Assembly: GCA_003116975.1 (NCBI GenBank)
Contig: BGKB01000020.1
Location: 769,126-833,125 of the forward strand
DNA length: 64,000 bases
Direction of reading: 5' to 3'
DNA from: Aurantiochytrium sp. KH105
Taxonomy: Eukaryota > Sar > Bigyra > Thraustochytrida > Thraustochytriidae
This document shows positions 41,820-51,056 of the stretch, one piece after another. The notes below the pieces were generated by a model. The model had not been told where the DNA came from and made no database searches. It was given only the letters and a program-made list of their open reading frames with translations. The translations under genes were made by a program, and so were the position numbers. Position 1 is the first letter of the stretch. Every line of letters starts with the position of its first letter.

Positions 41820-44015
41820 TTACGCTTTGATGAAGGACTGAACCTTTTCAAAGATCTTGACGAAGAGCGGCACAGGCTGGTTGAATACGTCGCCCGTGCG
41901 AGCAGTCTCGATGACGGCAGCGAGACGCGTGCCTTGGTCGATTGCGCGCTTGGCATCGAGCTCTGAGGCCTCCTGAGAGCCACCAATGAGAAAATACTTT
42001 GTATCACCACTGGTCTTGGCTTGGGCCTTGTCCCAAAGCGCACGCTGCGCGACCTGACCAGCACAAATGACAACATGATCGACGTCGAGGACCTGATCCT
42101 TGCCCTTGACCTGAATGTGGAAACCGTCATCGTCGACCTTGACGTACTTGACATTGCGAAGCATGTTAACTCCGCGATGGCGAAGCGAGGTGCGGTGAAT
42201 CCACCCTGTAGTTTTGCCCAAATTGGCGCCTACCTTGTGTTTACCCCGCTGCAAAAGAAAGATTTCGCGTGGCGAATGTGTCTGGTCGGATTCGGCCTCG
42301 TCGGAGGGAGCGAGACCTCCGCGAGTGCTATTGGAAAGATCGATTTTCCACTCGTGAGCAAAAGCCTCGAGCGCGGATGGCTTGGCAAGGCCCGGATCGG
42401 GGCCCTTCTCCGTGAGACCTTTGCCCTCTGGATCAGAGAGAAATTCGGCAACGTCAAAGCCGATGCCGCCAGCACCTACAATGGCGACCCGCTTGCCGAC
42501 CTTGACTTTGCCACAGAGGACGTCGACATAGCTGACAACCTTGGAGTGGTCGCTACCGGGAAAGCTGACCTGGCGAGGCGCGACACCAGTGGCCAAAACA
42601 ACATGTGTGTAGCCTGCAGCATCGAGATCTTCGATGGAGACTGCACGGTTGAGTTGGAGGTCGACCCCCTTGCGATGGATCTGCGTGGAAAAGTAACGCA
42701 GGGTCTCGAAGAACTCTTCTTTGCCAGGGATGCGCTTGGCCATGTTGAATTGACCGCCAATGTCAGCATCTTTTTCGAAAAGCGTAGTTTCGAAGCCGCG
42801 CTCAGCACAGCTGACCGCGCAAGCAAGGCCAGCAGGGCCCGCGCCAACGACCGCGACCTTGGAAGACTTGCGCAAGTCGTCCGAGATGGGCGCAAGTTTG
42901 AGCTCCGTTTCGTAGCCTGCAAAAGGGTTGACCAGACACGAGGCACGCTTGCCCTGGAAAGCGTGGTCAAGGCAGGCTTGGTTGCAGCCAATGCAGGTGT
43001 TAATACCCTCCTCGTCTCCCTGCTTGGCCTTTTCGATGAGATTGGGATCCGCAAGGAAGGGACGCGCCATGGACACCATGTCCGCGTAGCCCTCGCGCAG
43101 AATGTCCTCCGCGGTGCTGGGCATGTTGATACGGTTCGTTGTACACACAGGGATGTCGACCTTGCCCATGAGGTTCTTGGTGACCCAGGCAAAGCCTCCA
43201 CGCGGCACTGCAGTGGCAATTGTGGGAATGCGCGCCTGATGCCAGCCAATACCCGTGTTGATGATAGAAGCCCCAGCGGCCTCGATTTCGCGCGCCAGGA
43301 GCTCAATCTCTTCCCAGGTGGACCCTCCCTGCACGAGATCGAGCATGCTCAAACGGTAGATGACGATAAAGTCTGGCCCGAGCGCCTCGCGAATGCGACG
43401 TACAATTTCAATGGGAAAACGGATCCGGTTCTCGTAGGCACCGCCCCACTTGTCGGAGCGCTTATTGGCCTCGGCGGTGATGAACTGGTTGATGAGGTAA
43501 CCCTCGGAGCCCATGACCTCGACGCCGTCGTAGCCGGCCTCGCCAGCAAGCTCCGCAGAGCGGACGAAATCGTCAATGGTGTCTTCCACGTCGCTCGAGG
43601 ACAGCGCCTTGGGCGTGACCATGCTGATTGGCGACTTGAGCGGCGACGGTCCAACGGCCCAGTGGTGATAGGCGTAGCGGCCAGAATGCAGAATTTGCAT
43701 CGCAATGCGCCCGTCCTCAGCGTGCACAGCCTCGGTCACGGCCTTGTGTTTGTCGCGGTCGCTGGGCGTGCTCATCTTTGCCGCCATGTAGGTGACGCGG
43801 CCGGCGTTGTTGGGACTAATTCCTCCGGTCACGAGCAGCCCGACGCCGCCGCGCGCGCGCGCTCCGTAGAACTCGGCCATGGCCTCGAGACTACCATTCT
43901 TGGTCACCTCTTCGAGGCCCGTGTGCATGCTGCCCATGAGCGCCCTGTTCTTGAGCACGACGCGGCCCTTGTTGAGCTCGAGCGGCTTGAAGAGGTGCGG
44001 AAACTTGGTCGCCAT
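41820..44015 (-). CDS. NADPH-dependent 2,4-dienoyl-CoA reductase, bacterial FadH type
   Basis: The frame upstream is GC-rich UTR-like sequence; the ATG at 44015 begins MATKFPHLFKPLEL and gives 731 residues (bacterial FadH about 670). The FMN-binding TIM barrel of the old-yellow-enzyme family occupies ~1-335, with the catalytic Tyr173 (GSEGYLINQFI) and His259 (GIGWHQARIPT). The 4Fe-4S cluster ligands are Cys341, Cys344, Cys348 and Cys360 (CIGCNQACLDH...SCLVNP). An FAD/NAD(P)-binding module follows with GAGPAGLACA near 390 and a second dinucleotide motif VGAGGIGFDVAEF near 525. The enzyme reduces 2,4-dienoyl-CoA from unsaturated fatty acid beta-oxidation. All cofactor sites appear intact. No clear targeting peptide or C-terminal SKL-type signal. 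The minus-strand neighbour upstream is the NADPH oxidase, 662 bp away. Confidence 0.93.
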   Translation of the reverse strand: MATKFPHLFKPLELNKGRVVLKNRALMGSMHTGLEEVTKNGSLEAMAEFYGARARGGVGLLVTGGISPNNAGRVTYMAAKMSTPSDRDKHKAVTEAVHAEDGRIAMQILHSGRYAYHHWAVGPSPLKSPISMVTPKALSSSDVEDTIDDFVRSAELAGEAGYDGVEVMGSEGYLINQFITAEANKRSDKWGGAYENRIRFPIEIVRRIREALGPDFIVIYRLSMLDLVQGGSTWEEIELLAREIEAAGASIINTGIGWHQARIPTIATAVPRGGFAWVTKNLMGKVDIPVCTTNRINMPSTAEDILREGYADMVSMARPFLADPNLIEKAKQGDEEGINTCIGCNQACLDHAFQGKRASCLVNPFAGYETELKLAPISDDLRKSSKVAVVGAGPAGLACAVSCAERGFETTLFEKDADIGGQFNMAKRIPGKEEFFETLRYFSTQIHRKGVDLQLNRAVSIEDLDAAGYTHVVLATGVAPRQVSFPGSDHSKVVSYVDVLCGKVKVGKRVAIVGAGGIGFDVAEFLSDPEGKGLTEKGPDPGLAKPSALEAFAHEWKIDLSNSTRGGLAPSDEAESDQTHSPREIFLLQRGKHKVGANLGKTTGWIHRTSLRHRGVNMLRNVKYVKVDDDGFHIQVKGKDQVLDVDHVVICAGQVAQRALWDKAQAKTSGDTKYFLIGGSQEASELDAKRAIDQGTRLAAVIETARTGDVFNQPVPLFVKIFEKVQSFIKA

Positions 44016-44677
44016 CGTGGACGGCTGTGCAAGGACTCGTTCGCTAGGGCCTAGGTTCCCGCGCGCCTCGCGTGTGCAGCCAGTCTCCTCTGCGCCCCGC
44101 CACCCTCGCGCGGGCCTCGCGTTGCCTCGCGCCCGAGACGGGTCTGCTGCGCGCGCCGCGCGCCTCGCAGCGCGGCCCCTCGGCAAGGTGAAGTGCGAAT
44201 GCAATGCAATGCAATGCAATGCAATCGCGCACCGCACACGGTGAAACCCAATGTGCAACATGGACTCTGGACTTTCTTTCCATCTTCTTCGTTTGCAAGT
44301 CCCAGCACGCTCGTGACTAGGCTACTAGACCTAACTCGAGCAACAGCACAGAGCCGCGGCGGCAAAGGCCAGAGAAGCTGCCTCAAGCAGCAGCAAGCCT
44401 TGCTGCCAGGCCGCGGCAATGCCGAGCATTATGTCTACAACGACAAGCTCAGGCTAAGTTTGTTGCAGTCGGGCCACGCCAGGTTTAACGGAGGTTCGAA
44501 GGTTGTAGAACACGTCAGAGATTACGTTAATAGCAAAAGTCTGCGCTGACCTGGCTGACTCATTGAAGAGTCTGTCCTCGCTGAGTGACGGTGCGAAGGA
44601 GCAAGATGTGAATCTGATTTGAACAGCAAAGAGAATGACGACAGGAGTGTTTCTTTTTTGTTTTTTGTTTTTTTTTT
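44016..44677. other. Dienoyl-CoA reductase promoter / NADPH oxidase 3' region
   Basis: 0.66 kb. It contains a (GCAAT)5 array at 44201-44225, about 190 bp upstream of the reductase start, and a T-rich run near 44650-44675. No gene seen. Confidence 0.55.
44201..44225. repeat. (GCAAT)5 pentanucleotide array
   Basis: Five perfect units, the reverse complement of the ATTGC array at 23066-23165. Confidence 0.95.
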
Positions 44678-47239
44678 CTAAAAGTTTTCCTTGTGGAGCT
44701 CGAAACGACAGTTGTCCTGGAGCGAAGAGTACTTGTGACAGAACTGCTTGAGGTCTTTACCGATGATGGGCGTGCCGCAAAAGCAGACGCCGATTCGGTC
44801 GACATTTCGTTGACGATTCTGCTTCACGTAGGCAAAGATCTCGTCCCAGTTGGGACGACCGTTCCAGATCCAAATATTTTGGTATTGATTCGCAGCAGGA
44901 GACGTTTCGTGCGTGGCATCGAGCGGCGGGAGCGCGGACGGCATTTGTTTGGAGGACACGCTCGGATTAAGAAGCGCAAGCTCGAGGTCTGCGGCAGTGA
45001 AACCCAGATCAACATTCATGCCTGCCTGGCGTGTGGTGAGGCCAGCGTTTGCGCTGTCATCCGCACTCCTCGTTGCGGAACGCGGCGAAGCGCCAGAGAG
45101 ACGCACGCTCTTCTGACGTTCGACACGCTTGCCATCCCTGGGAGCACGCGTAACAAAGAGATGGATTTGGAGTCGATTGTGCGCGCGATCAAGAGCCCCC
45201 GCAGCGTAGTCGCTGGCAACATTGCCTTGAAGCTCATGAAGAAGAGCAATGAACCATCGAAAGGAAAAGATTTCCGAATGACGGACGACAAAGAAAAAGT
45301 GAATTGTGCTTGGGTTGAATCCCTTTTTCCACTTGTGCCGCAAGACGGACTGAATGATGGCCGAAGAAGGAGTGAGCCCAATGCCAGCGCCAACGAGCAT
45401 GACCTCGTCGTACTCAAAGTAATGCTGGGCCGGTGCGGCATGTGGGCCATCGACCTGGATGAGCGGCAGACCATCGGGCCCAAGATGCTTGCCGCGTTGC
45501 TGCACGCCCTGGCTGTCGAGATGCGAGAGATACAGGGAAAAGTCTTTGCTATTGCTTGCATTGGGAGACCCGGCCATGCTTCGAAAGCGCTGGCAGAGCT
45601 GATGGGTCCAACTTCCTTCTGCCTGGACGCGAATGTGCAAGGTGACCTCGCCATTCTTCTTTTCCAGGTCTTCGTAGGCAGAGGAGATTGTGAAAGGGTG
45701 CCACGCAAAGGTGGAAATCGAAGGCGCGAGAAGATGCAGATACTGGCCCTCCTTGAAGACAAAGTCTCCAGGGCGGCCCGGAAAGAAACTGATGCACATG
45801 ACGGGGTCCTTGAAGATGACCGAAGAAACGTAAAACGCCTTGCGGCCTTTGCGCTCGCGATAAAATCGCTCTGCCGTGTACGCAAGAAGAGGAATGCAAC
45901 CCCAGAGCCAGAACTTGGGCGCGTGGGCGAGCAGACAGGCGAAGAAGAGCAAAAAGGCATGATGCGTGTTCCAAAAGGTCTCGTACTGAGCGCGCTTGAC
46001 GCGGTTCTGGGCGCCAGCAAAGATGACATACATTGCAAAGGTGATGAGAAAACCGGTGATAAAGGCGCCCGGCTGGAAAATGTTAGTTGTGGCCTCGGGG
46101 GCCTTCCAGAGGTTGAGCATGTGAAAGACGATGTGGCCAATCGATCCGGCGAGGACAAAGATGGCGATGAACTTGTGGAGAACAATGTTCTTGCGGAGCG
46201 GGGGCATGTACTTTGCAATAGTGGAGGACCCATTGACGGAGAAGTTGTTGAGTCTCCGCACAAGCGTGCGCAGCACAGGCAGCAGGATGACACTGCAGTT
46301 GAAATTGAGTGTCTGTCCAAAGGCTTTGGCAAAGGGCGCATAGTCGGAGAGACAGAGGAAGGGCGATGCTGTCGAGCACGCCTTTTGCGACTCGTTGACA
46401 AGGTCGACCCACTCGGCAAGGCGTTGTACCCAGAGGACAACATTGATGAGAACGTAGATGGTGACAAAGACGACCTGGCCTGCAGCACCAATCTCGATAA
46501 GGCGACTCCAGACAGTGCTGATTCGTTCGCCAATGGACTTGGACCGCGCACGTCCTTCCTCGTCATCTTGGTGCACGGCAGCCTTGTTTTCGCACTTACA
46601 GAGGAGGAAGGATTCATGTACAACGTTTTGTGGCGTGAGCGTTTCGTTACGATGCGTAGCGGCAAGGTTGGCGGCGGCGCAAATGATCATGACGCCACCT
46701 GCCAGCATCGTTGGATAGGAAAACATTGTCCCGACCGCGAGGACGATGTATGCTGCGCCCCGAAGCCAGGACCTGCCTGCGTTTACTTGTTCGCCCGGAA
46801 GCCAAGAGCATTGTCGAAGCCCATTCGTTTTTTCCCAGGCGAGAAGAAGGATGCCGATGGCCACGCAGTAGGGACCGCAAAAGTTGGCGGCAAAGAGGAC
46901 GTCTCCTGCGGCTGGACGGTCAATGATCTCCTGCGACCAGGTCACGGCAATGAAGCCAAAGGCAATATTGGACAAGCCGGCGGCATACCCAAGATTGTGC
47001 GCCCAGAGCGTGAATGTGAGGACATCGGCGCCGGGCGGAGGAGCTGGCGGGGTTTGTTTGGCTGTGTTGACCTGCAGCGGGGTGATGACCGGGCTTTGGC
47101 AGGGTGAGTGTACCTGCTGCTGTTGTTGCAGGTTCTGTACAGGAGCTCGAGGAGGTTCACTTTCAGCAAGCTGGGTTTGGCGGTGCGTGAGGTGCGCTGG
47201 TTTGATGGGTTTGGGCGGTGGGCTCGAGGTCGGGATCAT
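44678..47239 (-). CDS. NADPH oxidase (NOX) with N-terminal p22phox-like domain
   Basis: The ATG at 47239 gives 853 residues in one exon. After a Pro/Gln-rich N-terminus, residues ~74-203 form about four hydrophobic helices resembling p22phox/CYBA: LWAHNLGYAAGL, a Glu at 136 after YCVAIGILLLAW, Arg160 at the start of RGAAYIVLAVG, and NETLTP closing the segment. The NOX core follows with the four heme histidines at the expected spacing: His355 and His369, then His426 and His439 (14 and 13 residues apart). The FAD motif HPFTISS is at 514-520, the NADPH site GAGIGLTP is near 620, and the conserved C-terminus ends CFCG...HKENF. The enzyme should move electrons from NADPH across a membrane to O2, giving superoxide. 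No EF hand is visible. The p22phox-like part is a similarity I read by eye. Confidence 0.88.
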   Translation of the reverse strand: MIPTSSPPPKPIKPAHLTHRQTQLAESEPPRAPVQNLQQQQQVHSPCQSPVITPLQVNTAKQTPPAPPPGADVLTFTLWAHNLGYAAGLSNIAFGFIAVTWSQEIIDRPAAGDVLFAANFCGPYCVAIGILLLAWEKTNGLRQCSWLPGEQVNAGRSWLRGAAYIVLAVGTMFSYPTMLAGGVMIICAAANLAATHRNETLTPQNVVHESFLLCKCENKAAVHQDDEEGRARSKSIGERISTVWSRLIEIGAAGQVVFVTIYVLINVVLWVQRLAEWVDLVNESQKACSTASPFLCLSDYAPFAKAFGQTLNFNCSVILLPVLRTLVRRLNNFSVNGSSTIAKYMPPLRKNIVLHKFIAIFVLAGSIGHIVFHMLNLWKAPEATTNIFQPGAFITGFLITFAMYVIFAGAQNRVKRAQYETFWNTHHAFLLFFACLLAHAPKFWLWGCIPLLAYTAERFYRERKGRKAFYVSSVIFKDPVMCISFFPGRPGDFVFKEGQYLHLLAPSISTFAWHPFTISSAYEDLEKKNGEVTLHIRVQAEGSWTHQLCQRFRSMAGSPNASNSKDFSLYLSHLDSQGVQQRGKHLGPDGLPLIQVDGPHAAPAQHYFEYDEVMLVGAGIGLTPSSAIIQSVLRHKWKKGFNPSTIHFFFVVRHSEIFSFRWFIALLHELQGNVASDYAAGALDRAHNRLQIHLFVTRAPRDGKRVERQKSVRLSGASPRSATRSADDSANAGLTTRQAGMNVDLGFTAADLELALLNPSVSSKQMPSALPPLDATHETSPAANQYQNIWIWNGRPNWDEIFAYVKQNRQRNVDRIGVCFCGTPIIGKDLKQFCHKYSSLQDNCRFELHKENF

Positions 47240-48383
47240 GGGTGCAGAAGACGATGGCGCGCTTTCGGTGTCTGCCCGCCTCGAATCTCGGGCGCGTGCA
47301 AGACGATGCGCAAGAAGAGCTTGCGGCGGTTCTTCCCTGACTGCGGCAGCTTGGACGGAGCGCGTGTCCGCCTTTGTGCTGTGCTAGTGCTATGCTTTGC
47401 TCGGCTGCAGACAGACTGGCTGGCTTTGTTAGGGCCAGTTCCTAGACGTTGAACCGTGCGCTCCCGGGTCGCCGCGGAACCTCCCTCCTCCGTTTCTGTG
47501 CGCAGGGCCGCGGGCTGGAGCCCCCTTTCCGGGGGGAGAAATCGCGCGAGGCCGATCTGCGCCCCGAACAATGCTAGCAATGCTCGCTGCCGCGTCGGCA
47601 GCAGCGTCAATCCTTTAACGCCTCCTGCTTTCGTTCGCCCAGCTGGGTGCAAAGTCCCCGAGACGAGATTCCAGTCGAGACCACCCAGGTGGGACCATCT
47701 ACGCAGGGCCGAGTCCGTTTCGCGCTTCAGCGAGCCTTGAACGCGCGCTCGAATGTCATTTAGGCAATGGAGTGGTAGTATAGTAGTAGGCGTAGTAGTA
47801 GGGAAAAGGGTAGGAAAAAGAAAAAGGGAAAAGCAGGCCTTGCGGCGGTGAAGACGGTGACTCTTTGACGTGCTGGCCGGGGTTGGCATTCGGAAACATG
47901 ACGGAAAGTTCTTAAGTAGGTCACACATGCAAGATTACTCTCTGACTATTATCATCACCAGCAGCAAGTAAAGTTATTGGTCGAGCACACAAATTGTTGG
48001 CGGGCTCTCTCTTTTTTTTTTTTATAATTAAAAGTTAATGAATTTCATCGGAACCAACGACTAAGCACGAGCTGCCAGTGACGGTCAGAGGGTTTTGTTT
48101 TGATTCGCAAGACGGGTTTGTCGGATGAGAAGCCGCCAAGACGAAACGTCTGAACTTGACTTGAGCGCGCGCAAAAAAAAAAAAAAAGGATTTTTTTTTG
48201 GTTGAAAAAAGGATTTTTTTTTGGTTTGCAAACGCCGCCGGGCTTGCTCAACCACGGCGAGTAGGCCGAAAGAGCGATCAGCAGATAGGAAAGCGAGCGC
48301 GGCAAAGCGAACCAACGCCAAAAGCTGCGCGCGCAGGGCGTCTCTATCACCGGCGCAAAGCCGTCGCGAAGTCGGCCGCAGCC
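47240..48383. promoter_or_regulatory. Divergent intergenic region (NADPH oxidase / dynamitin)
   Basis: 1.1 kb between divergent starts. It contains a TAG-repeat stretch (47772-47802), a T-rich run (48011-48023), and an A15 run followed by two GGATTTTTTTTTGGTT copies (48173-48227). An open minus-strand frame here is low-complexity and has no family motif. Confidence 0.5.
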
Positions 48384-49595
48384 ATGGACGGAAGCTGGGA
48401 GGTCTTTGAGACCCCGGACGTTGAAGATGCGTACGACGAGGACGTGCGCCGAAGCGAGCCAACAGCGGCGACAAGCGGAGGCGAGGACGGTGCTCGGGTA
48501 GACGCTGCGCCTGCGCCAGAGCCGGAGCGCGTGTTTGAGGTATTTGCTGGCAAACGCTTCGTGGTTGACCGGCGCAAGGCGCAGGAGAATGAGGACCAAC
48601 AGGTCCCACGAAGGAGACTTGCGCCCGAGGAAGTCGGCAGTCTCTTGGAGTCACCATTTGAGCGGTTTAACAGGCTCAAGGCGGAAGTTGCAGAGCTCAT
48701 GAACGACCTCGAAATCGATGAAGATGATGAGCTCGGGAGTGAAGGTGGTTCGCACAGCGACGCGTATGAGCAGCTTGCAAATGGCGTCAAGACGCTAAAA
48801 CAGTCGCTCATGACCCTCAAGGGCCAGCAGGGCCTTGCCACGCTCTTGAGTAATCAAGAGAGTAGCACGGAGGATCGTGCGGCGGCGCAGGCCCTCAACA
48901 AGGCCCGCGCCGACGCCTTGCGGCAACGTTTGGATCAAGGCCATAAGGAGTCAGGCAACGGCGACGAGACGTCAACGACCGTGAGTTTCGATTTACTGTA
49001 CGCGGGCGATAGTGCAGCGACATCGGTCGACACGGAGCAGCCGAGTGCCCTGGAGGCTCGCGTGCGTGCTCTGGAGGCCTTGCTTGGCGACGCTTCCTCA
49101 TCGCCTTCGGGATCGCAGCCACAACAACAGCAACAGCAGCATCAAAGACCTCTTTTGCAAACGGTGGATTATCTAGAAAAGCAGGTGCAGCTGCTGGATG
49201 AGGCCAAGTTGAGTCATCTCACTCAAAAAGCAAAGGCCTTGAACTCTGAACTGGAAGAGTCTGCGCGCTTACGGCAACGGCGACGAGCTGCTGGCGGAGA
49301 GGGCGAGCCCTCGGGTTCTCTGGCAACAAGCGAAGTGTCAGACGTTTTGCGCAAGCTCGACAACGTTGATGCTGTCGCTGGAAGTCTGCCAGGCATCGTT
49401 GACCGCCTACGTACAGCACAAGAGATTCATCAGCATAATGCTAATCTTCACACGCGCCTCGATGAGCTCGATCGTGTCCACGCTGAGCTCGATGAGGCGG
49501 CCTCGTTGGACCGCGAACTGCTCGAGACGCTCCAAAAGAGTCTTGCAGAGAATGTAGAGCGCATGCAAGCGCACATCGACGCTTTGCAGCAGTGA
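48384..49595 (+). CDS. DCTN2: Dynactin subunit 2 (dynamitin, p50)
   Basis: I use the ATG at 48384 (MDGSWEVFETPDVED), giving 403 residues; the frame is open further upstream without family similarity. Features fit dynamitin: a short N-terminal peptide with paired Glu/Asp and a VFETPDV core, an acidic linker, then several coiled coils (about 105-175, 210-235, 255-295 and 320-400). The central SxEELxS/FxRFNRLKAEV helix near 90-105 also fits. A short poly-Gln stretch lies near 246. Dynamitin forms part of the dynactin shoulder, which links cytoplasmic dynein to cargo. The C-terminus ends in a CAG tract that continues past the stop codon (see findings). Converges with PIG-P. Confidence 0.83.
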   Translation: MDGSWEVFETPDVEDAYDEDVRRSEPTAATSGGEDGARVDAAPAPEPERVFEVFAGKRFVVDRRKAQENEDQQVPRRRLAPEEVGSLLESPFERFNRLKAEVAELMNDLEIDEDDELGSEGGSHSDAYEQLANGVKTLKQSLMTLKGQQGLATLLSNQESSTEDRAAAQALNKARADALRQRLDQGHKESGNGDETSTTVSFDLLYAGDSAATSVDTEQPSALEARVRALEALLGDASSSPSGSQPQQQQQQHQRPLLQTVDYLEKQVQLLDEAKLSHLTQKAKALNSELEESARLRQRRRAAGGEGEPSGSLATSEVSDVLRKLDNVDAVAGSLPGIVDRLRTAQEIHQHNANLHTRLDELDRVHAELDEAASLDRELLETLQKSLAENVERMQAHIDALQQ

Positions 49596-49627
49596 CAGCA
49601 GCAGCAGCAGCAGCAGTAGCAGCAGTA
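49583..49627. repeat. CAG tract running through the dynamitin stop codon
   Basis: In the dynamitin frame the DNA reads CAG2-TGA-CAG7-TAG-CAG2-TAA-TAA. Each stop differs from CAG by one or two bases, so the stop region sits inside one microsatellite. Confidence 0.9.
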
Positions 49628-49812
49628 ATAATGGACCATGTGTTGTGATTTGCCCTATTTGTTGCGCACCAAAGAAAATGAGAGACGGAAGCTCATCGTA
49701 AGGGCATTACTCGGTACGGCGGCGCAACGAGCTATGAGACGACGTAAAATTCAAAGTTAAGATTACATTGAGATCTATCATGTACAGGATGCGAAGTGAG
49801 TATGATTGGACA

Positions 49813-50238
49813 TTATGATTGTACAGGTGATGCACGATGCAAGAGACGCGCGACTTGAAGCGCCGAAAGATCATTGACAAAGGGAGTATCGCGATGCGAG
49901 TCAACCCAGTTGTCTCCATAACGGCGTTTTTGACGCGCGCCTTGCGTGTCGACGATGGTTTTAAAGTCCTGAGGCTCCGGCATGGAGGCGAGACTAAAGA
50001 GCGCGTAGAGAATGATGCCGGCGAGAAGAGCAACGCTAACGAAGAGCGGCACGGCGAGCGCAAAGTAAACGTCCGGGGTCCGTTCGCGAAGTGCTGCAAG
50101 GAGATCGGTCGTTTCCCATCCGAAAAGAGTGTTCGCACGGTCGTGGAGACCCAAGAGCGGGCCGAGGGTCCATGCAAGAAAGGTGATGGCGCCAAGCGCC
50201 CCCGAGACTAGCACGGTGAAGCCGCGCTGCGCGCCCAT
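49813..50238 (-). CDS. PIGP: GPI-GlcNAc transferase subunit P (PIG-P/GPI19 family)
   Basis: The ATG at 50238 (MGAQRGFTVL) gives 141 residues, the usual length for the family; frame upstream uses only a TTG. Two membrane helices (about 4-25 and 58-83) flank a luminal loop. The pattern of PIG-P is recognisable: an aromatic before the second helix (TPDVYFALAVPLF), the D-F-KTIVDTQ block after it, and the C-terminal TPFVNDLSALQVARLL, which parallels the ISxxEVxxxxF end of the human protein. PIG-P belongs to the ER complex that transfers GlcNAc to phosphatidylinositol, the first step of GPI-anchor synthesis. Small size makes the call less certain, but the two-helix topology and the C-terminal motif agree. 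Confidence 0.75.
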   Translation of the reverse strand: MGAQRGFTVLVSGALGAITFLAWTLGPLLGLHDRANTLFGWETTDLLAALRERTPDVYFALAVPLFVSVALLAGIILYALFSLASMPEPQDFKTIVDTQGARQKRRYGDNWVDSHRDTPFVNDLSALQVARLLHRASPVQS

Positions 50239-51056
50239 GGCGCCAGTGTTGGCCCACCAAAACAAATCAAACAGAACGACGCAGCCTCGGAATGCCGAGA
50301 ATCAAGATTTTCCAACCTCCCGTTATTTCGGGGCTTTCCGTAGAGGTCTGCAAGACCCCCCCTTCCTTCAGCATAAATCCGAGTATACGCAACTCGAAAA
50401 GGGGGTATGTTGTAAGTTGTGGGATTGAGTGGTCCGGAGCACATGCGCCGCGCCGCAGCGGCAGCAAACCCGCGAGGATTTGCAGCAAACCCGAATCGGG
50501 ATGGCTGATGCAAGCTTCGGAACGAGGTACGTGTCTTGTGTATGCATAGACCAAGAGAGGGACTGGCGGAACGACTGGACAGGATGCATGGAGGAGCGGG
50601 TGGAATGGAAAGGAATGGAGTGGAATAGATAGCGCGCGAACCGGAACGGTTGGCGTGGAGGTTGCGTTGCACATCTTATCTTTGCGATGAAGACGAAATG
50701 CTTGGCACCAGTCCGATGCCCGGCGCATAGCGTCGGGAGGATGAGGATTAAGCTTTTTTTGGAATTACCGACTGAGCAAGATGAGAGGACAAAAGGATAT
50801 GTGAACCTGTTGTGCGCGTGACGGTGCGAGGGGGAAAAGAGTCGACGGAAGAGGAGCGAGATGGGGTGTCCAAAAGATGCATAAAGGAACTCAGCAAACT
50901 GACTTTGACGCCACTCGTTTCCAATCTTCAGATATTTTTTAATTAAGGCCCTAGATATGATCCGCTTGCGACAATGCAAGCTCTTGCTGTCCACAAAGGT
51001 CTTGCGGCGGCCAAGGGGAACGAGTTTTACTTTAACAACAACAATAACAAGCCGCA
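50239..51056. other. Intergenic region upstream of PIG-P
   Basis: 0.82 kb between the PIG-P start and the stop of the next minus-strand gene. A short GGAAT-type run lies at 50600-50630. No coding frame with family features. Confidence 0.55.

Noticed and set aside
44460-44530. tRNA-like stretch with GGTTCGAA
   Set aside because: There is no cloverleaf with matching acceptor and anticodon stems around it. Another T-loop-like sequence (ATTCGAATCC) near 26980 belongs to the tandem repeat. I found no convincing tRNA or rRNA gene.
44693-47107. Long plus-strand open frame (~800 codons) opposite the NADPH oxidase
   Set aside because: It is the antisense of a GC-biased gene with few complementary stop triplets. 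It has no family motif, while the minus strand carries the complete NOX signature. The same holds for the ~680-codon frame opposite the dienoyl-CoA reductase and the 440-codon frame opposite the KDM6-like gene.
47240-47928. Minus-strand frame upstream of the NADPH oxidase start (about 230 codons)
   Set aside because: It is in a different frame from NOX, low-complexity, without motif, and lies where a promoter and 5' UTR are expected.
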